The translations under genes and the position numbers were made by a program. A stretch of DNA of 64,000 bases from Prauserella halophila (GTDB lineage Bacteria; Actinomycetota; Actinomycetes; Mycobacteriales; Pseudonocardiaceae). The stretch is taken from contig NZ_JAMTCQ010000013.1 in NCBI RefSeq assembly GCF_024171895.1, positions 186,001 through 250,000 of the forward strand, written 5' to 3'. Below are positions 52,197-61,667 of this stretch, piece by piece (position 1 is the stretch's first letter; each line of letters starts with the position of its first letter). The notes beneath the pieces were generated by a model. It was not told where the DNA came from. It saw only the letters and a program-made list of their open reading frames with translations, and did no database searches.

Positions 52197-53540
52197 ATGA
52201 ACAACGAAGTTCGTCCCGACCCAGCTCGATCCAACACCGGCCGCCTCGGACGCGCCCAAGTCGGCATCACCGTCCTCTGCGCCCTGGTAGTACTCATCGA
52301 CGGGTTCGACACACAGGCAATCGCACTGGTCGCGCCCGATATCGCCGCAGAGTGGCAGGTACCGACCGCCACCTTCGGAGTGGTGTTCGGGGTGGGGTTG
52401 CTCGGGGGTGCCATCGGCGCCATTATCTTCGGCTGGGCCGGTGACCGGTTTGGCCGCAAACCCACAGTCCTGTTCGCGGTCGCACTTCTCGGAGTCGCCT
52501 CCTCGCTGACTCCCCTAGCCGGCTCGGTCGGCGAGCTGACATTCCTACGGCTCGTCACCGGGTTCGGCCTCGGCGGTGCGCTACCCGGGGTTATCGCAAT
52601 CACCTCCGAATACACGCCGCAGCGCCTGCGGACGGCCGTGGTCAGCATGATGTACTGCGGCTTCCCGCTGGGCGCCGTGCTGGGCGGGCTCATCACCGTG
52701 CGCATGGTGCCCGCACTCGGATGGCAGAGCGTGTTCGTGCTCGGTGGCGCCGCGCCGTTGTTGTTGCTACCGATCCTGGCCATCTGGCTGCCGGAATCGG
52801 CGCGCTTCCTCGCAGTGAAGGGCTCGACCGCGCGCCTGAACAAAGTTCTGCGTCGGACCGGTCTCGATGCTCCTCCAGAAGCGGAAGACACCGGATCCAC
52901 TGAGCACTCGTCTGTCGTCCGGCTTTTCACTGACGGGCGTGCGACGGGAACGCTGCTGATCTGGACCGCACTGTTTTTGAGCCTGCTGATGTCCTACCTG
53001 CTGATCAACTGGCTCCCCCTACTAGCGAGACAGGCAGGACTGAGCTCGACCACCGCCACGTTCGGGGTGGTTCTTCTCAACCTCGGTTCGATTATCGGCA
53101 CGATTGTGATCGGTCGACTCACAATCCGCAGCCGCCCCGCAGTCGTTGTCGGGACCGCTTTCGCCTTGGGTGCAGTGGCAATCACCGGGATCGCGTTCAG
53201 CCAACAATCGGGGACGTGGATGCTGGTCGCGGCGCTGTTCGCGGGCGGACTCAGCATCGGTGCCCAAATTTCCAGCCTCGGAATATGCGTGAACCTCTAC
53301 GACACCTCGGTCCGTGCGACCGGCGTCGGCTGGGCCGTCGGCATCGGACGCGTGGGCGGCATCGTCGGTCCGGTGGTCGGCGGGCTCCTCATCGGTGTCG
53401 GAATCAGCACACCCAACCTGTTCCTCGTCACGGCGCTGGCCTCCCTTCTCGCCGCTGCAGCCATTCTCGGTATCGCGCGGCGTCGTGCGACCACCACTGA
53501 TCACCCGGCTGCTCAACCTACGAAGGCGACGGAACGATGA
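52197..53540 (+). CDS. MFS transporter, aromatic acid:H+ symporter (AAHS) family
   Basis: A 447-aa 12-helix transporter. AAHS features: DGFDTQAIALVAPDIAAEW in helix 1, GWAGDRFGRKPTVLF after helix 2, GFGLGGALPGVIAITSEYTP and WLPESARFL. The family imports benzoate-like and other ring acids; the Asp in DGFD is needed for transport. GAAGGAG precedes the ATG. Its stop overlaps the start of the next gene (ATGA). It probably imports the substrate of the cluster. Confidence 0.9.
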   Translation: MNNEVRPDPARSNTGRLGRAQVGITVLCALVVLIDGFDTQAIALVAPDIAAEWQVPTATFGVVFGVGLLGGAIGAIIFGWAGDRFGRKPTVLFAVALLGVASSLTPLAGSVGELTFLRLVTGFGLGGALPGVIAITSEYTPQRLRTAVVSMMYCGFPLGAVLGGLITVRMVPALGWQSVFVLGGAAPLLLLPILAIWLPESARFLAVKGSTARLNKVLRRTGLDAPPEAEDTGSTEHSSVVRLFTDGRATGTLLIWTALFLSLLMSYLLINWLPLLARQAGLSSTTATFGVVLLNLGSIIGTIVIGRLTIRSRPAVVVGTAFALGAVAITGIAFSQQSGTWMLVAALFAGGLSIGAQISSLGICVNLYDTSVRATGVGWAVGIGRVGGIVGPVVGGLLIGVGISTPNLFLVTALASLLAAAAILGIARRRATTTDHPAAQPTKATER

Positions 53541-54475
53541 CCCCCAACGGAATGCCTGTCGGGGTGATCGGCCTGGGAGGGATGGGAACGGCGTACGCTC
53601 GCCGACTGCTGGGGCGCGGATTCCCAGTCTTGGGCTTCGACATCGCAGAAGGAGCACGCGAGCGCCTGCACGCCGCAGGCGGCATAGTGGCCCGTAACGG
53701 GTCGGAAGTGGCTTCGCAATGCGAGGTTGTGCTGACGGCAGTGGACACGGTGACTGCCTTCGATTCCGTGGTCGACGAGATCCTGTCCAGTCGCGGAACA
53801 GGGTGGGTTATCGACACGAACACCGTCTCGCGCAGACAGAAGGAGCGCGTACGCCAAGCCCTGGCACGGGTGGGCTGGTCGATGCTGGACTGCACGGTGA
53901 GTGGCAGTCCGGCGATGGTCCTCAACGACACGTACAGCTTCTTCGTGAGCGGCGGCGTCGACTCCACGTGTTGCGTCGGACGGGTGATCGACTGTCTCGC
54001 CTCGAAGGTCTTCGATCTGGGCGAGTTCGGCAACGCAAGCACTATGAAGCTGATCATCAACCATTTGTTGATGGTCCATAACGCCGCAGCGGCAGAGGCT
54101 ATGAGCCTGGGGCGCAAAGCCGGACTGCCGCCGTCCTTGATCTACGACGCGGTCACGTCGAGTGGCGGCTCGTCCCGGATGTTCGAGATCCGCGGCAAGG
54201 CGATGGCAGAAGACCGCCATCCGGCTGGAACTGCCTTGGAGCTGCTGGTTGACAAGGATGGCGTCGCGATCGCCGACCTCGCCCGATCACTACGTCACCC
54301 CGCGCCCGTGTTCGCCGCTGCCTACCAGGCCCACATGATCGGGCTGGCGCAAGGCTGGGGAAGCCTGGACCCCAGCGCGATGTCCGCGGTGTACGAGTCA
54401 CTGTCCGGCCAACGCCCACTCGGCCCTACCGCGGCCGACCTCGACGAAACGCCCGCAGCGGAAGAGACACCATGA
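53537..54475 (+). CDS. 3-hydroxyisobutyrate dehydrogenase-family oxidoreductase
   Basis: A 312-aa NAD(P)-dependent beta-hydroxyacid dehydrogenase. It has the Rossmann motif VGVIGLGGMGTAYARRLL, the substrate motif DCTVSGSPAM (usual DAPVSGG), and the catalytic Lys in GNASTMKLIINHLL. Coupled to the transporter by an ATGA overlap. Relatives oxidise 3-hydroxyisobutyrate, tartronate semialdehyde or sulfolactaldehyde, and some reduce glyoxylate. In this cluster it could oxidise a hydroxy-acid intermediate. Confidence 0.86.
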   Translation: MTPNGMPVGVIGLGGMGTAYARRLLGRGFPVLGFDIAEGARERLHAAGGIVARNGSEVASQCEVVLTAVDTVTAFDSVVDEILSSRGTGWVIDTNTVSRRQKERVRQALARVGWSMLDCTVSGSPAMVLNDTYSFFVSGGVDSTCCVGRVIDCLASKVFDLGEFGNASTMKLIINHLLMVHNAAAAEAMSLGRKAGLPPSLIYDAVTSSGGSSRMFEIRGKAMAEDRHPAGTALELLVDKDGVAIADLARSLRHPAPVFAAAYQAHMIGLAQGWGSLDPSAMSAVYESLSGQRPLGPTAADLDETPAAEETP

Positions 54476-55582
54476 ATCGGTCATGGGAGGCCGCCATGGC
54501 GTGAGAAAGCCATGCTGATTGGTGACTCCTCGGAGATTCGCGCGGCAGCTGCGGCCGTTCAGTCGGTGTCGCCGTTGCGGGCTGTTCTACGTCCGCAACG
54601 GCGACACCGGCACACTCAGTGGAGGTCAGGGACCAGAGCGCGATCACTGCGCTGGCCGCGGGTCACGATGCCCGCCACGGCCGCCTGAGGTTGTATTGCC
54701 CAGCAGGTGTCCTGTGCAGACAGTTCGGAACCGGCGGCCTCTGGGCCCCGGGGATCCCTAGTCGTGACCTGGGAGCAAAGCCGGCCGTGCCGTGTTCGGG
54801 TCGGCCCCGATACGATCGCCCCGGTTCAGGACCGGCGTCGTTATTCGGCCGCCGGGGTCGCCGTGGTGATTGCCCGAACGACGTAGGTGGAGCCGTGGTC
54901 GATCGGAGATCGTGCGGCAATCCAGGCGTGGGTGTGTGATTCGGCCCGCTCCATCGCGGATGAGCACGACCGCGGCGAGAGTCATGAACAGGCTGAGCAT
55001 CGACTCGCCGAGAACGCTGACGCATGCGTCGGCGTCACCGACCGAACCGATCAGGGTCGCGAGTCGTTGCAGCGCAGAGTTTTCGGTGTATCGCACCGAG
55101 GTGAATTCGAAGGCGGAAACGTCGCCAGTATCGAGCGGGATTTGGACTGCGGTCCTGACACAGCCCCAGCCTGCACACTCCCGACCGTCACCCGGAAACA
55201 GAGGATGGCCGGTTCTCGGGGTCTGGCTGCGCCGTTCCCGCGGCCTTTCGTGGCTCCTGATCGGGGGCTGTAGCTGCGCTGTTTCCAGTCCCGATAGGTC
55301 CGCTCTGCGACCCGTACGCCCGCTCGCGCGGAACCGCGCAGATCGACCCGACCCAGCGACCAGAGGCCCGATGCTCCGCGATGAATCCGGGAATCACCAC
55401 TGGCAGAGGCCGGGCTCCGCCACGTCCCTCGGGATTGCGTTCGCCTGCGTAGCTCTCGCGGTGCCGGCGCACGAGCGCGGGCCGATGCGTTCGGACTCGG
55501 CCGCGTGTGAAACCGGCACGGTCGCCGCAGTCACGGCATCTCACACCGAGGACGGTTCAACCTTGTTCCCGCGGCTCCACGG
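54476..55582. other. 1.1 kb between convergent arms, no gene recognised
   Basis: Frames up to 243 codons (54870-55601 plus) and several minus-strand frames exist, but they are Arg/Ser/Pro-rich, overlap each other and carry no motif. A minus-strand stretch near 54960-55096 (LGESMLSLFMTLAAVVLI) could be a membrane-segment relic. I see no clear terminator. The region may hold decayed mobile DNA. Confidence 0.45.
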
Positions 55583-55936
55583 TCACGGTTCGGGCCCATA
55601 GACCAGTACGAGCAGCCCGGCATGGGTTCGAATGAGGGCTCGGTACTCGTGTCCTCCACTGTGGATCGGACCGACCAGATCCGCCCCACCGTCGAGAAGC
55701 GGGGCGATCGCGGTCCCGACGCGATCAGTCTTCGCCGTCAGGACCAGCTCGCCGGGAGCCGGATGATCCTCCGGGCCGGCGAGTGCTACCCCTAGGTTCG
55801 CCGACGACGGGTCAAGCGCTGCATACCGATTCCCGTCACGGAACTCCACGGTGGTGGACAGCGCCGCGAGGTCGTCGATCATCGCGTCCATCTCGGGGGC
55901 AGTGACTAGCACGTTCTTCAGCTGCAACCGGGTCAT
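55583..55936 (-). CDS. VOC/glyoxalase-fold small protein
   Basis: A 117-aa single-domain protein with the strand pattern of the vicinal-oxygen-chelate fold: LKNVLVTAPEMDAMIDDLAA, VEFRDGNRYAALDP, HPAPGELVLTAKTD and LLVLVYGPEP. The usual metal-binding His/Glu set is not obvious, so it may bind ligand without catalysis. Its ATG overlaps the flavin reductase stop (ATGA); it is the last gene of the leftward arm. Confidence 0.65.
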   Translation of the reverse strand: MTRLQLKNVLVTAPEMDAMIDDLAALSTTVEFRDGNRYAALDPSSANLGVALAGPEDHPAPGELVLTAKTDRVGTAIAPLLDGGADLVGPIHSGGHEYRALIRTHAGLLVLVYGPEP

Positions 55937-56442
55937 GCCGCGCGCTCCGGCTCGAGGAGAGACCGGAATCGGCTGCGATGGAACACGAGCGGCGCCGTGT
56001 CGGCAGTGGTTTCCAGTCGCTCGATCTCGAGCAGCACGATCACGTGGTCCCCAGCGTCCAACTCGGCATGCATGCGACAATCGAGCCAGGCGACGGCTCC
56101 GTTGAGGAACACCGCTCCAGTTTCCGACGCCGTCCAGGCCAGGTTCACGAACCTGTCTCCGCTTCTGGCCGACAGCGACCGACACGCCGCCTCCTGCCCG
56201 GAGGCGAGAATGCTGACCCCGAGCTTGTGCCGGGATCGTAGCCGCGGCCACGTCGTCGACGACTTCTGCACGCAGACCGACACCAGCGGTGGCTCCAATG
56301 AGACGCCCGTGAAGGCGCTCGCCGCCATTCCATCCGGACCGCTGGGACCCTGCGTGCACAACGCCGTCACGCCGGTCGGGAAGCTTCCGAAGGTGGTGCG
56401 GATCTCACGCTCGTCAAGCTGGCTGACAGATTGCATTCCCAT
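55933..56442 (-). CDS. Flavin reductase for the LLM monooxygenase
   Basis: A 169-aa HpaC/StyB-like flavin reductase: FGSFPTGVTALCTQ, MAASAFTGVSLEPPLVSVCV, LGVSILASGQ and GDHVIVLLEIERLE. GAGGAGG precedes the ATG at 56442, 20 bases after the ligase stop. It should deliver reduced FMN to the luciferase-like monooxygenase at the head of the same operon, as in two-component Baeyer-Villiger and desulfurising systems. Confidence 0.87.
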   Translation of the reverse strand: MGMQSVSQLDEREIRTTFGSFPTGVTALCTQGPSGPDGMAASAFTGVSLEPPLVSVCVQKSSTTWPRLRSRHKLGVSILASGQEAACRSLSARSGDRFVNLAWTASETGAVFLNGAVAWLDCRMHAELDAGDHVIVLLEIERLETTADTAPLVFHRSRFRSLLEPERAA

Positions 56443-56461
56443 GGCGACCTCCTCCGCTCGA

Positions 56462-58021
56462 TCAATGGATCTTGCGCTCAAGTCCGGTCCAGTAGTGATC
56501 TCGCAGTTCGCGCTTGAGCACCTTGCCCGCGGAGCTGCGCGGCAAGCTTCCGGTGATATCGACGCGTTTGGGGGTCTTGACGCTGCCGAGCCGGTCCTTG
56601 CACAGGGCGATAATCTCGTCCTCCGTGATCTGCGCGCCGCTGTTGAGCTCCAAGACTGCGGTGACCCGCTCACCCCAGTCTTCGTCGGGGATTCCGATGA
56701 CCGCGCAGTCCTGGACCGCCGGATGACCCCAGATGACCTGCTCGATCTCCTGCGGATAGATGTTCAAGCCACCGGAAATGATCATGTCTTTCTTGCGGTC
56801 GACCAAGTGTAGTCTGCCACCACCATCGAGCCAGCCGACGTCGCCGGTGTGCAGCCAACCACCGACGAGGGTCACGGCGGTGGTCTGCTCATCCCGGTAA
56901 TAGCCAGGGGTCACCATGTCACCGCGTATGCACACTTCGCCGGGCTCACCGCTGGGCACCTCATGGCCGGCGTCGTCGAGGATCTTCAGTTCGATGAACG
57001 GCGTCGGGTATCCGCAGCTGGTCAGGACCTCGTCCGGCGCGATCTCACCGTCCACCCAATGATCCTGTGGGGCCAACCACGTGCACATAGCCGGTGCCTC
57101 GGACTGGCCGAAGAACTGCGCCATACACGGGCCGAAGACCGTCAGTGCCCGTTTGAGCTTGTCCAGTGACATCGGGGCAGCGGCGTAGGCGAAGTACCGG
57201 ACCGAGCTGAAGTCCCGCTCCTCGATGCCCGGGTGGTCGAGCATCCGATACACCACAGTGGGCGGCAGAAAGAACTCCGTGACCCTGTGGGTCTCGATGG
57301 TGTCGAGCATCAGCCCGACGTCGGCGCCGGGGAGGATGACGACCGAACCCCCGCGGGCGAGCGCGGCCAACGACATCATCCCCGCTGCGTGGGTGAGCGG
57401 CGCCGCCACCATGACCACGGGCCGCTCGCCGGCCTCATACGTGAAACTCACCATGTAGCCGGCGAGGAAGTTGTAGAGCACGCGCTGTGTCAGCATGACG
57501 CCCTTGGACCGGCCCGTGGTTCCGCCGGTCGGCATGAGGACCGCCAGGTCCTCCCGGTCGCTGGGCAGATCGAGCGGGGTCGCATCCGCGCCCGCCAGCC
57601 ACTGTTCCAGCGACGGGATGTCGCCGATCTCTTGGTCGAGGCACACCAGGAGCTTCAGGCCCGGAAGCTCCGCACGGAGTTTGTCCACCATTTCCCGGTA
57701 TCCACTGTGGAAGAACAGCACGGTGCACTCGAACTGGCCGAGCACGTGGCGGGTGTCGTCGAACGCACTGTTCGGGTTCGCCGGAATCCACGTGACATTG
57801 GCGCGGTGGAAACCGAAGGCGCACAAGAAGGACACCGCGCTGTTGGTCGACAACACAGCCGCATGCGTGCCCGGACCGTGGCCAAGCGCGCGGAGCGTGT
57901 TGGCCACGCGATAGGTGAAGACCTGTGCCTCACGGTAGGTCCAGCTGCGATCTCCGTCGACCATGCACTGCTCGTCCGCGCCGTAGGTCGCGCCACGGTC
58001 TAGGAAGTGGGTGAACAACAT
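56462..58021 (-). CDS. AMP-forming acyl/aryl-CoA ligase
   Basis: A 519-aa member of the adenylate-forming family that makes CoA thioesters from a carboxylic acid, ATP and CoA. P-loop PTGGTTGRSKGVML, FFGQSEAPAM, YYRDEQTTAV, GWLHTGDVGWLDGGGRLHLV and the C-terminal Lys region SLPRSSAGKVLKREL are all intact. The thiolase and two crotonases upstream work on CoA esters, so this ligase probably activates the ring acid or its cleavage product. The exact acid is unknown. Confidence 0.9.
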   Translation of the reverse strand: MLFTHFLDRGATYGADEQCMVDGDRSWTYREAQVFTYRVANTLRALGHGPGTHAAVLSTNSAVSFLCAFGFHRANVTWIPANPNSAFDDTRHVLGQFECTVLFFHSGYREMVDKLRAELPGLKLLVCLDQEIGDIPSLEQWLAGADATPLDLPSDREDLAVLMPTGGTTGRSKGVMLTQRVLYNFLAGYMVSFTYEAGERPVVMVAAPLTHAAGMMSLAALARGGSVVILPGADVGLMLDTIETHRVTEFFLPPTVVYRMLDHPGIEERDFSSVRYFAYAAAPMSLDKLKRALTVFGPCMAQFFGQSEAPAMCTWLAPQDHWVDGEIAPDEVLTSCGYPTPFIELKILDDAGHEVPSGEPGEVCIRGDMVTPGYYRDEQTTAVTLVGGWLHTGDVGWLDGGGRLHLVDRKKDMIISGGLNIYPQEIEQVIWGHPAVQDCAVIGIPDEDWGERVTAVLELNSGAQITEDEIIALCKDRLGSVKTPKRVDITGSLPRSSAGKVLKRELRDHYWTGLERKIH

Positions 58022-58050
58022 CGTCGTTGCCTCCTTGGCTAATGGTCCGT

Positions 58051-59295
58051 CTACGCCCCTGGAGCGGAGAAGATGGCGACAGTCGCCGCAGCCTCCTCGA
58101 CGCCGAAAATCCCGCCGCCGTTCTCGAGTACCGCGTGGCGTGCGCCGTCGACCTGCCGCTCATCGGCGCGGCCCCGCAGCTGCATCACGAGTTCATGCGT
58201 CTGGGCGAGTCCCGTCGCGGCTATCGGGTGTCCTCGTGACTCCAGTCCGCCCGATACGTTGATCGGGATCGAGCCACCGAGCGTGGTTTCCCCCCGCTCC
58301 GCGGCGAGACCCCCCTCTCCCCGACGCGCCAGCCCCAGATTCTCCGCGTGCAACAACTCGCCGAACGCGGTCGCGTCGTGGAGTTCCGCCACGTTCATCT
58401 CGCCGGGCCCGAGACCGGCTACCTCGTACGCGCGGTCCGCGGTCAACTTGGTGATGTGACGATCCCAGTCGTGCGCATCGCGGTCGACTCCGGATGCGAG
58501 CTCTAGCGCTGCGATTGTCACGGCCTGACCGGTCGCCCCGAGTGCGCGGGCCTTATCCGCCGAGCACACGAGCACCGCGGCTGCGCCGTCGGAGTAAGGC
58601 GAGCACATCGGCACGGTGAGCGGATATGCCAGCGGCCGGGCGGCGAGCACTTCGTCGATCCGGAACTCTTTCTGAAAGTGGCAGTTCGGATTGAAGGTCG
58701 AGTGATAGTGATTCTTCGACGATATCGCCGCCAGCTGAGCCTGCGTCGAGCCGAAGTCGTGCATGTGCGCGCGAGCCCAGAAGCCGTAGATGTCCATGAA
58801 GATCGAGCGGTCGCCCTCGACTTCCAGTACTGTGTCGTCGCCTGCGAGGTCTCGCAACGCCAGGAGGACCCCCTCCCGGTCGTGTACGTCCATGCCCCCT
58901 TCGAACAACGCATCGCGGCGCGCGGAGTCGTCCGTGGACAGCTTTTCGGCACCAACGGCCATGACGCAATCGGCCAGGCCCGCCTTGACATGGGCCCAAG
59001 CGAGGTGGAGTGCCGTCGTGCCAGAGGCGCACGCATTCTCCGTGTTGACGATGGGCACACCCTCGAACCCCAGTGGCCGCACGGCCATCTGGCCCGGGTT
59101 CGCTGTTTGGCCCTCGATCAGCCCCTGACCGACATTGGCGAAGAACAGGGCTCCAACATCCGCCGCCTCGGCCCCTGCGTCATCCAGACAGGTTGTGATG
59201 GCCTCGGCTGTCATGGCTTTGACACTGCGGTCTGGGAAGACGCCGAAGTGGGTCATCCCGACACCGACGATGTAGACACGGTCCGCGTTCACCAT
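58051..59295 (-). CDS. Thiolase-family acetyl-CoA acyltransferase (SCP-x type)
   Basis: A 414-aa thiolase of the lipid-transfer/SCP-x type. Nucleophile Cys in NTENACASGTTALHLAW, His in GGLESRGHPIAATG, and NGGGIFG at the place of the second Cys motif. The ATG at 59295 follows GAGGTG. It should release acetyl-CoA or propionyl-CoA from a 3-ketoacyl-CoA in the last step of the cluster. SCP-x-like thiolases are common in steroid and terpenoid side-chain breakdown. Confidence 0.88.
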   Translation of the reverse strand: MVNADRVYIVGVGMTHFGVFPDRSVKAMTAEAITTCLDDAGAEAADVGALFFANVGQGLIEGQTANPGQMAVRPLGFEGVPIVNTENACASGTTALHLAWAHVKAGLADCVMAVGAEKLSTDDSARRDALFEGGMDVHDREGVLLALRDLAGDDTVLEVEGDRSIFMDIYGFWARAHMHDFGSTQAQLAAISSKNHYHSTFNPNCHFQKEFRIDEVLAARPLAYPLTVPMCSPYSDGAAAVLVCSADKARALGATGQAVTIAALELASGVDRDAHDWDRHITKLTADRAYEVAGLGPGEMNVAELHDATAFGELLHAENLGLARRGEGGLAAERGETTLGGSIPINVSGGLESRGHPIAATGLAQTHELVMQLRGRADERQVDGARHAVLENGGGIFGVEEAAATVAIFSAPGA

Positions 59296-59305
59296 GGCAG
59301 TCACC

Positions 59306-60097
59306 TCATCGTCCGACGAAGCGTGCCGGCCGGCGCTCGTGGAACGCGGCATTGCCCTCGGCCCGGTCCTCGGAGTGCGCCAGATCAGCGAAGGAGTTGA
59401 CCTCCAGCCGGACCGCCTCGTTCAAGCTGAGTCCTGCGGAACGCCGCGCCACGTCCTTCATATAGCGTTGCGCGAGCGGGCCGCGAGTGGCCAGCACTTC
59501 GGCGAAACGCAGGGTCTCCGCGACCAGATCGGCCTGCGGGATGATCCGGTTGACCAGCCCGATCCGCAGCGCGTGCTCGGCGCCGATGCGGTCGCCGGAG
59601 AGGATGATCTCCATCGCGTTGCCCAGACCGACGATGTGCGGCAACCGCACGCAGCCGCCGTCACACGGGTGCATGCCCCGATTGACATCGTGAATCGCGA
59701 ACACCGCATCCGGCGCGCAAAAGCGGATGTCCGTGGCGAGGGCCAGCTCGAGGCCACCCGAGATCGCGTACCCATTGATGGCGGAAATGATCGGCTTGGT
59801 CACGCGAAGTCCGCGGGTGATGCCTCCGAACCCGTAGCCGTCGACGAAGCGCTCCCGGAAGTACGGTGCGGGCTCACCCACGTAGCGTGGGGAGAACGTC
59901 TTCAGGTCGGCACCGGAGCAGAACGCCCCGTCGGCGCCAGTCACGACGGCGACACGGAGCGTCTCGTCCGCCTGAAACTCGGTGAAGGCCGCAATGAGCG
60001 CCTCATTCGCCTCGTAGTCGAGGGCGTTCCTCTTCTCCGGGGCATTCACGGTGATGAGCAATACGGCGCCGGTGCGCTCGGTCAGTACGGCAGACAT
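59306..60097 (-). CDS. Enoyl-CoA hydratase/isomerase (crotonase) family protein 1
   Basis: A 263-aa crotonase. Oxyanion-hole motifs are AFCSGADLKTF and INGYAISGGLELALATDIRF; GMHPCDGG and the IVGLGNAMEIILSGDRI helix follow. The start at 60097 has GGGAAGG 6 bases upstream. It shares most of its sequence with the next gene upstream, pointing to tandem duplication, and lies 2 bases from it. Hydration, isomerisation or C-C hydrolysis are all possible in this family. Confidence 0.85.
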   Translation of the reverse strand: MSAVLTERTGAVLLITVNAPEKRNALDYEANEALIAAFTEFQADETLRVAVVTGADGAFCSGADLKTFSPRYVGEPAPYFRERFVDGYGFGGITRGLRVTKPIISAINGYAISGGLELALATDIRFCAPDAVFAIHDVNRGMHPCDGGCVRLPHIVGLGNAMEIILSGDRIGAEHALRIGLVNRIIPQADLVAETLRFAEVLATRGPLAQRYMKDVARRSAGLSLNEAVRLEVNSFADLAHSEDRAEGNAAFHERRPARFVGR

Positions 60098-60099
60098 CG

Positions 60100-60897
60100 T
60101 CACCTTCCCTTGAACGTAGCGGGGCGCTTCTCAGCGAACGAGGCGTAGCCTTCTCGGAGGTCCTCGGTATCAGCGAGATCCCGGAACGAGCGCGTCTCCA
60201 TACGCAACGCCTCGTCCAGGTTCATTCCGATCGCGCTGCGGATGACGTCCTTGGCGAACCGCTGGGCGAGCGGAGCCCTGGTTGCGAGCCGCTCCGCGAA
60301 CTCGAGCGTCCGCTCGAGCAGTTCATCCTGCGGGAACACGCGGTTCACGAGACCGATGCGCAAAGCGTGCGCAGCGTCGATCCGCTCTCCGGACAGGATC
60401 AGCTCCATCGCGTTGCCATGCCCTACGACGTGCGGCAGCCGGATGCTCCCGCCGTCGCAGGAGTGAAAGCCCCAATTGACGTCCTGCAGACCGAATATGG
60501 CGGTATCCGTACAAAAACGGATGTCGGCGGCCAGGGCCAACTCGAGCCCACCCGAAAGGCAGTAGCCGTTGATCGCCGTGACGACCGGCTTGGTGCCGGA
60601 GAAGTTCCGGGTGATACCACCGAATCCGGGACCGTCCGTGTACTCCACCCGGAAGTCGGCGCTCGACTTTCCGTCGAGGTACCGGCGCGGGTAATCGGTC
60701 ATGTCGGCGCCGGCACAGAAGGCTTTGTCCCCCGCACCCGTGAGCACGGCGACATAGGCGTCGGCGTCCGCCTCGAACTCATCGAAGGCCTCGATCAACT
60801 CCTGGTTGGTGTCATAGTCGAGGGCGTTCATCTTCTCCGGCCGGTCGATCGTGAGGATCGTTACCCGCCCTCGGCTTTCCTTGAGGATCTTGGACAT
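60100..60897 (-). CDS. Enoyl-CoA hydratase/isomerase (crotonase) family protein 2
   Basis: A 265-aa crotonase with AFCAGADMTDY and INGYCLSGGLELALAADIRF, then GFHSCDGGSIRLPHVVG. Paralogue of its neighbour; retention of both suggests two different substrates or a mixed trimer. GAGGAGG precedes the ATG at 60897, 5 bases after the hydrolase stop. Neither copy shows the clear Glu pair of classical enoyl-CoA hydratase in the usual context, so ring hydrolase activity as in 6-oxocamphor hydrolase should be considered. Confidence 0.85.
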   Translation of the reverse strand: MSKILKESRGRVTILTIDRPEKMNALDYDTNQELIEAFDEFEADADAYVAVLTGAGDKAFCAGADMTDYPRRYLDGKSSADFRVEYTDGPGFGGITRNFSGTKPVVTAINGYCLSGGLELALAADIRFCTDTAIFGLQDVNWGFHSCDGGSIRLPHVVGHGNAMELILSGERIDAAHALRIGLVNRVFPQDELLERTLEFAERLATRAPLAQRFAKDVIRSAIGMNLDEALRMETRSFRDLADTEDLREGYASFAEKRPATFKGR

Positions 60898-60902
60898 CGT
60901 GC

Positions 60903-61667
60903 TCACACCTCCTCGAGGAACCCGGTGAGGAGCGCCTCGAACGTTCGTGGGTCGTCGATCATCGGGAAATGGCCGCATCCTGGCAGCACCTCGACACGGC
61001 CACCGGGCAGCAGCCGGCGGAACTCCTCGAGGCAGTCGATGGACGGTCCGTCCGCGCCGAGCACCGCCATGGCCGGGACCGCCAACCGCGACATCGCCTC
61101 TACCAGATCGTAGTCCCGCACCGCCCACAGGATGTCGACCATGGAATGCACGCCTGCCTTCTGCCGGTCGACGTTCCATCGGTGAAACAACTCGGGCGTG
61201 AGCTCGCGAAACCGGGGAGCGACGGTATCGAACGGCTGGACGAGTTCGGCGAACATGCTCTCTATCCAGTCCCAGTTATCGGCCCACCACTGCTGCGGAC
61301 GCAACTGGGTGTCGATGATGATCGCCTTATCAACACGCTCCGAGAAGCTCGCTCCCAGCTCGACGGCCAGCGTACCGCCGATAGAGCAACCGGCGACGCT
61401 CGTCCGCTGCACACCGAGCTGGTCGAGCAAGGCGATGGCTGCGCGCGCGTGGTCGTGCACGCTCAGGTGTCGGGTGTGAGGAGCGGAATCGCCGTGCCCG
61501 ATCAGGTCCCAGACAATCACCCTACGGTTGCCGGCCAGCCGCTCGACGTTGTCGTCGAATTCGTGCAGCGACGTGCCGCCGGAATGCGCAAGCAGCAACG
61601 TCGGCCCGGCGCCGTGATCGACGTAGTGGACGCGGCCGTACTCGGTTTCCACGAAACCCTCGCCCAT
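60903..61667 (-). CDS. Alpha/beta hydrolase
   Basis: A 254-aa serine hydrolase: oxyanion strand LLLAHSGGTSLHEF, IVWDLIGHGDS, nucleophile elbow GCSIGGTLA, a late acid in VLGADGPSIDC, and the His in GCGHFPMIDDP. Close in plan to lactone or C-C-bond hydrolases of catabolic clusters. Its ATG shares one base with the LLM stop, and GGAGATGAC precedes it. A lactone made by a Baeyer-Villiger-type monooxygenase would be a fitting substrate; this is inference. Confidence 0.86.
   Translation of the reverse strand: MGEGFVETEYGRVHYVDHGAGPTLLLAHSGGTSLHEFDDNVERLAGNRRVIVWDLIGHGDSAPHTRHLSVHDHARAAIALLDQLGVQRTSVAGCSIGGTLAVELGASFSERVDKAIIIDTQLRPQQWWADNWDWIESMFAELVQPFDTVAPRFRELTPELFHRWNVDRQKAGVHSMVDILWAVRDYDLVEAMSRLAVPAMAVLGADGPSIDCLEEFRRLLPGGRVEVLPGCGHFPMIDDPRTFEALLTGFLEEV

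Noticed and set aside
54870-55601. 243-codon plus-strand frame between the converging arms
   Set aside because: Low-complexity Arg/Ser/Pro-rich sequence, no ribosome site, overlaps other frames and the end of the VOC gene.
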